The notes: generated by a model from the sequence alone, not told the origin. 10,687 nucleotides of DNA from Sedimentisphaerales bacterium (GCA_016932895.1 JAFGCA010000460.1:1-10687); one strand, 5' to 3'. Shown: positions 1 through 6,591, numbered from the stretch's first letter. Program-made: numbers and translations.

Positions 1-560
1 ACACAGGTGAGGACGAGGAAATCTATGCCGGCGAAAGTGGCGCCGACCCACAGCGGTCTGCCGACAATCGCCCCGGCCGCCTGTCCACAGCTTCGGCCCA
101 GAAAGTCTGCCGCCGACCAGAACCAGGGAACGGCCGTCAACGCCAGACGATACGAGCCAAATACCACCACGGCAGTGGAGGCCGTCAACAGAGTATCCTT
201 CTGTCGGCCGGCGGACAGGAAAGCCAAACACGCGAGCACAACGGCCGGCGCCATGATGTTGGCCACCGGCAGGGGCAGTGTGACCATATACGCGGCCGGG
301 AGGATCAGAAGCCAGCGTGCGAGGCGTCGAAGAGGTGATGCGCTCGCGGGACGACACGCAACCACCGCCACGCCCAGCGCCAGCAGCGTCAGGACGCGTC
401 GCAGAGGCCCGCCGAGCAGCCCCGTCGAACCGGCCGCGATCCACGCTGCCGCCAGAGCCGCTGCCACCGCAATGACGGCGCCCGCGGCCGGCGGGACCCC
501 ACCCGATGCCTGTCCCGGTCCATCGCCCTGCCCAACGGTTTCGTTCGTGTGAGTCTGCAC
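1..560 (-). CDS. Polytopic membrane protein, function unknown (3' end beyond left edge)
   Basis: This minus-strand frame is open from a GTG at 560-558 to the window edge, giving 186 residues with no stop. A hydrophilic, Gly-rich N-terminus (about residues 1-24) is followed by about five hydrophobic segments, near 25-44, 54-69, 80-115, 124-146 and 163-186. Short Arg-rich loops lie between them (RR at 54-55 and 78-79). This is an integral inner-membrane protein. The visible end contains GRPLWVGATFAGIDFLV. I do not recognise the family. An exosortase-like or other small multi-spanning protein is possible, but no catalytic Cys-Ser-Gly or similar motif is visible in this part. The frame continues upstream of 560 to a GTG at 641-639, an alternative start that sits in a GC-rich hairpin; neither start has a convincing Shine-Dalgarno. 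It lies 132 bp downstream of the repeat-protein gene on the same strand and is probably co-transcribed with it. Confidence 0.6.
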   Translation of the reverse strand, partial: MQTHTNETVGQGDGPGQASGGVPPAAGAVIAVAAALAAAWIAAGSTGLLGGPLRRVLTLLALGVAVVACRPASASPLRRLARWLLILPAAYMVTLPLPVANIMAPAVVLACLAFLSAGRQKDTLLTASTAVVVFGSYRLALTAVPWFWSAADFLGRSCGQAAGAIVGRPLWVGATFAGIDFLVLTC

Positions 561-622
561 GCCGAGATTATCGCTCAGGTGGTCATGCAGGGCAACAGCA
601 AAGCCGCCCCGAGCGCGTCCTG

Positions 623-650
623 GGCCATCCCGTCTCGTCACGGGCCAGCC
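623..650. other. GC-rich imperfect hairpin between the two minus-strand genes
   Basis: Two 11-base arms, 623-633 and 640-650, flank a 6-nt loop. Five inner pairs (CCCGT with ACGGG) and three outer GC pairs are Watson-Crick; the three middle positions are one mismatch and two G-T wobbles. It lies about 45 bp after the stop of the large gene. There is no T-tract, so it is not a standard intrinsic terminator. It could be an mRNA processing or 3'-stabilising hairpin between the two genes. It also covers the alternative GTG start at 641. Confidence 0.35.
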
Positions 651-692
651 GGTCCTGAAACCGCCCTCGGTGCCATTGCCTGCGGGTCAGGT

Positions 693-3600
693 CTACTTTA
701 CCGGTTGCGCCAGGGCGAGATACTGCCCGACGGTGAGGCAGCGCGTCTCCACAATCGGGCACGGCAGCGCAACCGCAACGGGGAAATTCGCCTCGGCGGC
801 CGTCAGTCCAACCTTGCACGGCGAAGGGCACTGCGTGAGAATCACCGGGCATGTAGTCTCCTGCCCCGGACATCGGGTCAAGATGGGCGGACACCTCGTC
901 GTGATCGCCGGACACTTGGTCTGGGACGCGGGACATGTGGTCTCTACGACAGGACAGGCCGTCCGCAGCGCCGGGCACTTCGTCTCGACCGGCGGACACG
1001 CCGTCTCAGTCACCGGACACTGCGTCTGCACGGGCCGACACAGCGTCAGAGGCGCCGGACATTGCGTCGCGACGCCGGGGCATTCCGTGGCAACCGGGGG
1101 ACACCTCGTTTCCTGAACCGGACACCGCGTTTCCGTCGCCGGACAGCGTGTGAGAAGCGCCGGACAAGCTGTCGAGACCACCGGGCACTGCGTCTCCTCG
1201 GTCGGACATTGGGTCTCGACCGACGGACACCGCGTCGCCATGGTGGGACACTTCGTCAGGACGGCCGGGCACTTCGTCTCTTGAACCGGACAGCGCGTTT
1301 CCGCCGGCGGACATTGCGTCACGGCCGATGGGCAGTTCGTCGCAACGACCGGGCACTGCGTCAGGATGGCCGGACACTTCGTCTCTTCCGTCGGACAGCG
1401 CGTTTCCACCGGCGGACATTGCGTCACACCCCCGGAGCACTGCGTCGCGACAGACGGACACTCGGTCTCCACCGGCGGACAGCGCGTCTGAGCCGGCGGA
1501 CACTTCGTATCGGTCGCGGGGCATCGGGTCTCGACCGCCGGGCACCGGGTCGCCTGTGCCGGACACTCCGTCAACACAGCCGGGCACCGGGTCGCCTGTG
1601 CCGGACACTTGGTCAGCACGGTCGGGCACCGGGTTGCCTCTGCCGGACAGCCGGTCAAGATCGCCGGACAGGTGGTCTCCACCGGGGGACACTGCGTGAT
1701 ACAGGTGGGCCGGCAGGTCACCGGTTCCGGCCCTTCGCCGGTAAACGCCAGGCAGAAAGCCATATCGATGGAATTCTTCTCGTGCTCGTGGAAGCGATGC
1801 CCCTCGGGGTAACGCAACTCTCTCCAGATGCGCGGCACCATGTTCTCGACGTCCCAGACGGCATCGTCCATAAAGTGCTGCGGCCACTGGCGCGTCTTCC
1901 AGCCGAATTGGCCTTCCGCCGTTTCCACGTCCACGGCCAGCCAGTAGATGCGCGGCTGATCGATCGTGCCCTCCTGGAGGAAAGCATCGTTGGGGTCGAT
2001 GTCGATATCGATCTGCCAGACTTCCGTGTCGCCGGGCCGGCGCGATTCGCCCGTGTTCGGGTCCCACCACCACTCGCCGCCGATGGAGACAACGTGATAG
2101 AGCTCCTCGTCGAACTGGCCGGGATGAAACTCCATCTTCCAGAGGGTCTCGGGGCCCGGCTTGGAGTATTTATTTTCCTTGTCGGCCCCCAGGGCTCCGA
2201 CGGGGTCGTCGGGACAGATGCGCAGGCGGATCATTTTGATCTCGCTCTTGCGGTCCTGCTTCCACGAGCCCCACAGGCGCACGTGGGTGAGCCGGCTGGT
2301 ATTCGTACATTCGAAGTCGTCGGCCACCACGCGCACGTGGTCGTCGCTGCGGTCGACGCGGATGTCGATGCCGTACGGCGTCAGGTCGGGCCACTGGCAC
2401 CATTTCGTGTTGGCCGGCGGCCGGTGGATCCAGACTTCGTGGTCTTCCACCTCGCCGTCGGCGGCGGGCCCGTACGGCTCCAGGCCACCCTTCCGGCTGA
2501 TGCGGAACCGGGCAAAGCTCTGCCCCGCGACCGCGTCCTTGGGCACGGTGAAGTGGATGACGTGGATACCGTCCGGGAGGAAGCCGTTGTAGATTCGCTC
2601 GCTGTCGTACCACGCCTGATCGTCGTTGAAATCGACCCAGGCCTGAAGCACGCCGCCTCCGCCACGGACCTCGACCGTCACGCACGCCAGTTCGCCGGTC
2701 ACCAGCGGCGGAACCGAAGCGCCGTTCTCGTCATCGCTCGCATTGCTGTCGTCGCCGAGCGCTTTGAGATCGGGCTGCCCGTCGTCTTCGGGGTCGGGCC
2801 TGTCGTTCTCGTTGCCCAGCCAGGGGCCGGCAATCACGTGTCGCGCCCCGTCGTGGTCCTTCAGTGTCGGGTAGGCCGGGGCGTCCGGATCGTCGGGAGC
2901 GTCCGCCCAATCCAGTTTCGCCTCTGCGGGCGTCGGTTCGATCTCCGGCTCAATATAGTAGTCTTCCGTTTCGCCATACTCGTATCCCTCCATGGGTCCG
3001 GAGCCTTCGAAGCCCGGTTCCATGCCGGGTATGAGGATGAACGGCAGGTGGGGGCGTTCGGCAATCGAGATCCGCACCCAGATCGGACCGGATTTGTCTC
3101 CGGCGGGATGCCAGCACTTGAACGGCGAAGAGGTAAATACGTGCACGCCCGGGCCGGGCAGGACCGGCTCGTCGTTCCGGACGGCCCACTCCGGCACCGT
3201 CTCACCATCCGGACACGTCAGCACATCGTCCCAATCGCCGTCGCGATTCCAGTCGCACCACACGTTGACATACACCTCCTGCGCCGACGGATCGATCACC
3301 GTAACAGCGTAGTCCAGCGTCGTCTCCTCGCAATCCGGCATGACGAGCGGCAAACGCAGCCCGTCGTCGGCGCCGTCCAGATCTCCCGGACGGTGGGGCC
3401 AGGGTGCAGCGGCAATCGTCTCGTCTTCGCCGGCGACGTAAATAACACCGAGAGCGTCCCCCAGGTTGTTCGTCGGATCCTCATCGGGCCCGATGTCCGC
3501 TTCATTTTCCAGGCTCACCCATCGGCCCAGGTGGTACGCGTCGCGGGGCCGCTTGTGCAGGGGCCCGTAAGGAGGCGAGCCTTCCAGATAGACGGTCGGG

Positions 3601-4442
3601 AAATGTGCCGTGACACCCGGATAGGCCGTCATGGTCAGACCGGGCCAGCTCGTCGAGCTGTCGGGAGCGTCGCCGAGATCGGCTTGCGGCGGGGACTCCT
3701 GACCATTGGTGATGACGAACGCCAGGTCCAGCGTCTCACCGGAGTACTTGTGCTCTTTCGGGTACGTCAGCTCCAGCCAGCTCAGGTCATCGAAGTTGAA
3801 ATAGACCGCGTCGTCGTTCCAACGCAGCTTTCGCGTCGTCGTCTTCCACCCGAACACGTAGCTGTCGGTAACGGGCACCTCCCTGACGGCCAGCCAGTAC
3901 ACCGTCCCTTCCTTCTGCACGTAAGGCTCTTCGTCGATGCAGAAATCGTACTGGTAGGCCAGCCGGTGGTTGTTGGGGATGAACTCGTTGGTAACGAGGT
4001 CGTACCAGCCCCCGGGCCCGTCGTGGACCAGGCGGGCGGAGTATTGGCCGGGCTTGAACGTTCGCTTCCAGAGAAGCTGGCCGGGCCGACTCCACCGGTC
4101 CCCTTCGGCGGGGATGTCGGCGTAGATGCGCAACTCGAACGTAAGGCTGTCCGGCCCGTTCTCGGGCAAGACGTCCTCGTAGAACGAACCCCACAGGTGA
4201 ATGTCGCGAATGGGCCCGCTGGCGGTGCACTTGAAATCATCGGCCAGGATGATCTCGGCGAGACTGACGTCAACGCCCTTGTCGCTCATGTCGGGCAATT
4301 GCGGCCAGTGCATCTTGTGCGGGTCGCCGCGCGTCCAATCACAAGCGTCCGGCTGTGCCGTAGCCACGGCCCCGCCCAGCGCAACAACGAAAACGACCGC
4401 CAGAAGAAATGGAAATCTGAGAAATTGCCTTCGCTCGATCAT
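693..4442 (-). CDS. Large secreted protein: paired A domains, two GEVED domains and a Cys-Pro heptapeptide array
   Basis: The protein has 1249 residues. Its ATG at 4442 follows a perfect AGGAGG with 8-nt spacing. Residues 1-29 form a signal peptide: ERR charges, a Phe/Leu/Val core and an ATA cleavage site. Residues about 35-250 are domain A, with the landmarks WPQLPDMSDKGVDV, ADDFKC, IHLWGS, FKPGQY, YWLAV, FGWKT and LDLAFVI. A second copy, A', at about 678-900 has the same landmarks in order (WCQWPDLTPYGIDI, ADDFEC, VRLWGS, FHPGQF, YWLAVDV, FGWKT, IDMAFCL). Between them lie two GEVED-type modules: one ends in GETEDYYIE (GETED at 490-494) after a Trp/Asp-rich CDWNRDGDWDD stretch, the other contains a literal GEVED at 663-667 after VDFNDDQAWYD. 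Residues 918-1204 are 41 heptads C-P-x-x-x-T-x, followed by a 45-residue tail with CPSPC and one stray heptad, CPIVETR. No PEP-CTERM or LPXTG-like anchor is visible at the C-terminus. It is probably an extracellular or envelope structural or adhesive protein; the exact function is unknown. The A domain resembles planctomycete domains of unknown function, from memory only. Confidence 0.9.
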   Translation of the reverse strand: MIERRQFLRFPFLLAVVFVVALGGAVATAQPDACDWTRGDPHKMHWPQLPDMSDKGVDVSLAEIILADDFKCTASGPIRDIHLWGSFYEDVLPENGPDSLTFELRIYADIPAEGDRWSRPGQLLWKRTFKPGQYSARLVHDGPGGWYDLVTNEFIPNNHRLAYQYDFCIDEEPYVQKEGTVYWLAVREVPVTDSYVFGWKTTTRKLRWNDDAVYFNFDDLSWLELTYPKEHKYSGETLDLAFVITNGQESPPQADLGDAPDSSTSWPGLTMTAYPGVTAHFPTVYLEGSPPYGPLHKRPRDAYHLGRWVSLENEADIGPDEDPTNNLGDALGVIYVAGEDETIAAAPWPHRPGDLDGADDGLRLPLVMPDCEETTLDYAVTVIDPSAQEVYVNVWCDWNRDGDWDDVLTCPDGETVPEWAVRNDEPVLPGPGVHVFTSSPFKCWHPAGDKSGPIWVRISIAERPHLPFILIPGMEPGFEGSGPMEGYEYGETEDYYIEPEIEPTPAEAKLDWADAPDDPDAPAYPTLKDHDGARHVIAGPWLGNENDRPDPEDDGQPDLKALGDDSNASDDENGASVPPLVTGELACVTVEVRGGGGVLQAWVDFNDDQAWYDSERIYNGFLPDGIHVIHFTVPKDAVAGQSFARFRISRKGGLEPYGPAADGEVEDHEVWIHRPPANTKWCQWPDLTPYGIDIRVDRSDDHVRVVADDFECTNTSRLTHVRLWGSWKQDRKSEIKMIRLRICPDDPVGALGADKENKYSKPGPETLWKMEFHPGQFDEELYHVVSIGGEWWWDPNTGESRRPGDTEVWQIDIDIDPNDAFLQEGTIDQPRIYWLAVDVETAEGQFGWKTRQWPQHFMDDAVWDVENMVPRIWRELRYPEGHRFHEHEKNSIDMAFCLAFTGEGPEPVTCRPTCITQCPPVETTCPAILTGCPAEATRCPTVLTKCPAQATRCPAVLTECPAQATRCPAVETRCPATDTKCPPAQTRCPPVETECPSVATQCSGGVTQCPPVETRCPTEETKCPAILTQCPVVATNCPSAVTQCPPAETRCPVQETKCPAVLTKCPTMATRCPSVETQCPTEETQCPVVSTACPALLTRCPATETRCPVQETRCPPVATECPGVATQCPAPLTLCRPVQTQCPVTETACPPVETKCPALRTACPVVETTCPASQTKCPAITTRCPPILTRCPGQETTCPVILTQCPSPCKVGLTAAEANFPVAVALPCPIVETRCLTVGQYLALAQPVK
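1270..1427 (-). repeat. 105-bp-period segmental duplication inside the heptad array
   Basis: The 53 bp at 1270-1322 recur at 1375-1427, exactly five 21-bp units away, with about five mismatches. In the protein this aligns CPPVETR-CPTEETK-CPAILTQ with CPPAETR-CPVQETK-CPAVLTK. This indicates growth of the array by unequal exchange in whole units. Confidence 0.75.
1537..1608 (-). repeat. 42-bp-period recent duplication (two heptads) in the array
   Basis: A 30-bp block at 1537-1566 is repeated without mismatch at 1579-1608, a period of 42 bp or two heptads. It encodes CPAQATR and the flanking residues twice. A third, slightly diverged copy follows at about 1624-1650. The identity suggests a recent expansion or active homogenisation. 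Confidence 0.8.
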
Positions 4443-4450
4443 CGTAGTGT

Positions 4451-4456
4451 CCTCCT
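4451..4456 (-). promoter_or_regulatory. Shine-Dalgarno AGGAGG for the large secreted protein
   Basis: On the minus strand AGGAGG precedes the ATG at 4442 by 8 nt. This is a full consensus site at near-ideal spacing and fixes the start, which also gives a normal signal peptide. Confidence 0.85.
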
Positions 4457-4503
4457 ATCCACTGTTGTAGACGATCTGCACCCGGTGCGGCAGTGCGACC
4501 GGC

Positions 4504-4540
4504 AAAAGGGGTCCGCAACGCAGGATTGCTTTCGACCCTT
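4504..4540 (-). terminator. Terminator-like hairpin with T-tract in the leader of the large secreted protein
   Basis: Read on the minus strand, GGGTC (4538-4534) pairs with GACCC (4513-4509). Inside it GCAA (4529-4526) pairs with TTGC (4518-4515) around a 7-nt loop, with an asymmetric GAAA/G internal loop. A run of four T follows (4507-4504). It lies about 62 nt upstream of the start codon and downstream of the predicted promoter, so it could act as an attenuator. The T-tract is short and the stem interrupted, so termination would be weak. Confidence 0.35.
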
Positions 4541-4622
4541 CTCCGTTTGTTCTGTACCCGGAGGCTGTCGGCCCCGTGAAACGGGCCTACGATGCGAGGT
4601 GCCTTGATCTTCAGGACCTCCG
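4541..4622 (-). promoter_or_regulatory. Structured leader with competing helices
   Basis: On the minus strand CGGAGG (4622-4617) can pair with CCTCCG (4564-4559), closing a 52-nt domain that contains a 7-bp hairpin with one bulged base (4587-4570, TTC loop). The same CCTCCG can instead pair with CGGAG at 4545-4541, and the upstream GAGGT (4620-4616) can pair with ACCTC (4600-4596). These options exclude each other and sit just before a terminator-like hairpin. It does not match any riboswitch class I can recall with confidence. It may be a cis-regulatory RNA or chance pairing in GC-rich DNA. Confidence 0.35.
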
Positions 4623-4643
4623 ACTACACACCCTGTTGGGTTT

Positions 4644-4671
4644 AGTATATAGCCGATCGCGCCAAAGTCAA
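4644..4671 (-). promoter_or_regulatory. Sigma70-like promoter for the minus-strand unit
   Basis: The minus strand reads TTGACT (4671-4666), a 16-bp spacer, then TATACT (4649-4644). Each hexamer matches consensus at 5 of 6 positions, in a locally AT-richer stretch. Predicted transcription would begin near 4637, leaving a leader of about 195 nt before the ATG at 4442. Confidence 0.6.
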
Positions 4672-4686
4672 CGAAAAAACGCCTGC

Positions 4687-4705
4687 CGGGCACTCTATTT
4701 GCCCG
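4687..4705. other. Short inverted repeat in the divergent intergenic region
   Basis: CGGGCA (4687-4692) and TGCCCG (4700-4705) form a perfect 6-bp stem with a 7-nt loop, just upstream of the minus-strand -35. It could be an operator or a small hairpin; there is no independent support. Confidence 0.25.
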
Positions 4706-4759
4706 CCGCACCGGGTCCAAAGCGAAATGACGAGGGATATGGGGCCCCTCGCAACCGCC

Positions 4760-4800
4760 AGCCGGCGGGCGGGGCCAGCAAGCCAGTCGATCCGCCGGCT
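4760..4800. other. 9-bp inverted repeat next to the plus-strand -35
   Basis: AGCCGGCGG (4760-4768) and CCGCCGGCT (4792-4800) are perfect inverted copies separated by 23 bp. The right arm abuts or overlaps the predicted -35 of the plus-strand promoter. This is a reasonable place for a dimeric repressor or a hairpin, but chance in GC-rich DNA cannot be excluded. The rest of 4443-4880 shows no convincing gene. Confidence 0.35.
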
Positions 4801-4828
4801 TGTGATTTGGCGGCTCGTGGGATAGAAT
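4800..4828 (+). promoter_or_regulatory. Sigma70-like promoter for the plus-strand operon
   Basis: TTGTGA (4800-4805, 4 of 6 matches) is separated by 17 bp from TAGAAT (4823-4828, 5 of 6 matches). This would give a leader of about 45 nt to the ATG at 4881. Confidence 0.45.
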
Positions 4829-4871
4829 CGCGGCACGAATCGGATGAAACGCTTACGCGCCTCGATTGGAT

Positions 4872-4875
4872 GGAG
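4872..4875 (+). promoter_or_regulatory. Shine-Dalgarno deciding the start at 4881
   Basis: GGAG is followed by 5 nt and the ATG at 4881. The in-frame TTG at 4866 lies upstream of this site and would add only five residues, so the ATG is preferred. Confidence 0.7.
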
Positions 4876-4880
4876 TTGAG

Positions 4881-6407
4881 ATGAACACAACTGACGGACA
4901 CCGTGGCCGATGCATCGCGTTGGCCTTGCTGATGGGTGCAGCGCTCGTCTCGGCTGCGATGGGAGCGGACCGCCCCCAATGGGGCCAGCGGCACAGCCGA
5001 AACATGATCTCACCGGAGGTGGGTCTGCCCGACACCATCGACATCGAGAGCGGGCGGGCCGTCAAGTGGGTCGCCCCGCTCGGCACGCAGACCTGGTCCA
5101 CGCCCGTCATCAGCGGCGGCTGCGTCCTGATCGGCACCAACAACGACCGGCCGCGCGATTTGCGTCACACAGGCGACCGGGGCGTCCTGATGTGCTTCAA
5201 CGAAAAGGACGGGAGTTTTCGCTGGCAGGTTGTCGCGCCCAAGCTCAGCGACGACCGGTACAAGGACTGGCCGCACGTCGGCATGTGCTCGCCGGCCACG
5301 GTGGAGGGCGACCGCGTCTATATGGTGAGCAATCGAGGCGAGGTGATGTGCCTCGATCTCGACGGCATGGCCAACGGCAACGACGGGCCCTATCGAGACG
5401 AAGCACGCCACGCGGTTCCGCCGGGCGATGAGCCGGTGGAGGCCGCCGACACCGACGGCGACATCCTCTGGCTCTACGACGTCCCCGCCGAGCTTGGCAT
5501 CTTTCCGCACGACGGCGCCCACAGCTCGATCCTGATCCATGGGAGGTTTCTCTATATCAACACCAGCAGCGGCCTGCACGGCTCGCACAAGGCTGTCCGC
5601 GTCCCCGATGCCCCCAGCCTGATCGTGATCGACAAAACCACGGGCCGGCTCGTCGCCCGGGAAGACGAGGGAATCGGGCACCGCATCTTCCACTCGACCT
5701 GGTCCTCGCCCGCGCTGGGCGAGGTCAACGGGCGAACGCTCGTGTTCTTCTGCGGCGGAGATGGCGTGTGTTACGCCTTCGAGCCCGTCCGTGACGTGCC
5801 CCCGGAAGGCGAAGTGGCCCCCCTCAAACTCATCTGGCGTTTCGATTGCGATCCGACGGCACCCAAGGAGAACATCCACGACTACATCCGCAACCGCCAG
5901 GAGAGTCCCAGCAACATCAAGAGCATGCCCGTATTCTACAACAATCGGATCTACGTGACCGTCGGCGGTGACATCTGGTGGGGCAAGGAGAAGGCGTGGC
6001 TCCAGTGCATCGACGCCACGGGCACCGGCGACGTCACCGAGACCGCCCTGCTCTGGTCGTACCCCGTCGAGCGACACTGCTGCTCGACGCCCTCGATCTG
6101 GAACGGGCTCGCCTTCGTCGCCGATTGCGGCCGCAACGTCCACTGCGTGGACGCCGAGACCGGAAAGCCTTACTGGACGCACGAATGCGGCGGGGAAATG
6201 TGGGCCTCGACGCTGGCAGCCGATGGAAAAGTCTATATCGGGACACGTCGGGGGCAATTCTACATCTTCGCCGCCGACAAGGAGAAAAAGGTCCTCTGCG
6301 AAACGAGGCTCGACAGCCCGATCAACGGTAGCGCCACGGCCGCCAACGGTACGCTCTACGTAGCGACCATGAAAAAGCTCTACGCCTTTCAGGCATCCCA
6401 ACGATAG
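4881..6407 (+). CDS. Exported PQQ-like beta-propeller protein
   Basis: The protein has 508 residues from the ATG at 4881. Residues 1 to about 28 are a signal peptide (Arg pair, then an ALALLMGAALVSAAMG core), so the mature protein is exported. The remainder is a chain of beta-propeller blades with the recurrent pattern 'hydrophobic strand, D-x-x-T/D-G-x-x-x-W'. Examples are STPVISGGCVLIGTNN, MCFNEKDGSFRWQV, CSPATVEGDRVYMVS, LIVIDKTTGRLVA, STPSIWNGLAFVADC, VHCVDAETGKPYWTHE and GKVYIGTRRGQFYIFA. This is the PQQ-binding-like or BamB-like fold. In planctomycetes such proteins are abundant, and most have no known ligand and probably do not bind PQQ. No heme-binding or dehydrogenase catalytic motif was seen. 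It is first in the likely operon with the sulfatase and the second propeller protein, suggesting a role with secreted sulfated substrates; this is inference only. Confidence 0.85.
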   Translation: MNTTDGHRGRCIALALLMGAALVSAAMGADRPQWGQRHSRNMISPEVGLPDTIDIESGRAVKWVAPLGTQTWSTPVISGGCVLIGTNNDRPRDLRHTGDRGVLMCFNEKDGSFRWQVVAPKLSDDRYKDWPHVGMCSPATVEGDRVYMVSNRGEVMCLDLDGMANGNDGPYRDEARHAVPPGDEPVEAADTDGDILWLYDVPAELGIFPHDGAHSSILIHGRFLYINTSSGLHGSHKAVRVPDAPSLIVIDKTTGRLVAREDEGIGHRIFHSTWSSPALGEVNGRTLVFFCGGDGVCYAFEPVRDVPPEGEVAPLKLIWRFDCDPTAPKENIHDYIRNRQESPSNIKSMPVFYNNRIYVTVGGDIWWGKEKAWLQCIDATGTGDVTETALLWSYPVERHCCSTPSIWNGLAFVADCGRNVHCVDAETGKPYWTHECGGEMWASTLAADGKVYIGTRRGQFYIFAADKEKKVLCETRLDSPINGSATAANGTLYVATMKKLYAFQASQR

Positions 6408-6463
6408 CCCGAGCGGACGCAACGGTCGAGGAAAGGAGGTTGGCGATCGGCGGAAGCAGATCG

Positions 6464-6479
6464 AAGGGAGTTATCCCTT
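6464..6479. other. Small perfect hairpin after the propeller gene
   Basis: AAGGGA (6464-6469) and TCCCTT (6474-6479) pair perfectly around a GTTA tetraloop, 56 bp after the stop at 6407. No T-run follows on the plus strand, so it is not a clear terminator; it might be a processing or stability hairpin between operon genes. Confidence 0.3.
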
Positions 6480-6516
6480 GCGACGAAAGTCATCGCCGCA
6501 ACGCCGTGATTCCGCA

Positions 6517-6544
6517 TTTTTGATTTTTCATCTTTGCTCTTTGA
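6517..6544 (+). repeat. Four tandem T-rich heptamers upstream of the sulfatase
   Basis: The units are TTTTTGA, TTTTTCA, TCTTTGC and TCTTTGA, exactly head to tail, forming an AT-rich island in otherwise GC-rich DNA. It ends 36 bp before the sulfatase Shine-Dalgarno. It could be a simple-sequence tract, a copy of a dispersed intergenic repeat, or an element affecting promoter or mRNA behaviour. Confidence 0.6.
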
Positions 6545-6580
6545 TTTCGCTGCAGCAGTCGTGTGGCTCGTATCATCGGA

Positions 6581-6586
6581 AAGGAG
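6581..6586 (+). promoter_or_regulatory. Shine-Dalgarno deciding the GTG start of the sulfatase
   Basis: AAGGAG is followed by 5 nt and GTG at 6592. The frame is open further upstream to a TTG at 6478, but that start has no ribosome-binding site and would translate the T-rich heptamer tract ahead of the Tat signal. Confidence 0.8.
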
Positions 6587-6591
6587 AAACC

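Larger units (their letters stand above)
831..1691 (-). repeat. 21-bp tandem array encoding 41 C-P-x-x-x-T-x heptapeptides
   Basis: There are forty-one back-to-back heptads without a single insertion or deletion (861 bp). Cys at position 1 and Thr at position 6 are present in all 41. Pro at position 2 is present in 39; the exceptions are CSGGVTQ and CRPVQTQ. Positions 3-5 are variable, mainly A/P/V/T/S, then V/I/Q/E/A, then E/A/L/Q. Position 7 is usually polar or charged (R, K, Q, E, T). A proline in every heptad argues against an alpha-helical coiled coil. The strict phase suggests a repetitive extended or solenoid-like rod, potentially cross-linked by disulfides outside the cytoplasm. Units were counted by eye from the translated frame. 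Confidence 0.95.

Noticed and set aside
7..552. Plus-strand open frame of 181 codons at the left end
   Set aside because: The encoded sequence is Arg/Ala/Pro-rich low complexity; the opposite strand has a coherent membrane-protein frame.
831..1691. Possible CRISPR array from the regular 21-bp repeats
   Set aside because: There are no spacers: the repeats are contiguous, diverged in the manner of codons, and stay in one open reading frame.
549..4607. A 1352-codon open frame on the plus strand with Arg-rich repeats
   Set aside because: It is antisense to the large secreted protein. Its 'repeats' are the reverse reading of the 21-bp array, its composition is Arg/Leu/Gly-biased with no recognisable domain, and the minus frame has a signal peptide, an ideal Shine-Dalgarno and known domains.
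5010..6422. Minus-strand open frame of 470 codons opposite the first propeller gene
   Set aside because: It is an antisense shadow caused by high third-position GC; the plus frame has a signal peptide, a ribosome-binding site and propeller blades.
6432..6440. A strong AAAGGAGGT Shine-Dalgarno-like site after the first propeller gene
   Set aside because: No start codon with usable spacing and no open frame follow it; it is probably chance or a relic.
6478..6591. A 38-residue upstream extension of the sulfatase from TTG
   Set aside because: There is no ribosome-binding site, it would translate the T-rich tract, and the GTG at 6592 has AAGGAG and places the twin-arginine motif at the N-terminus.
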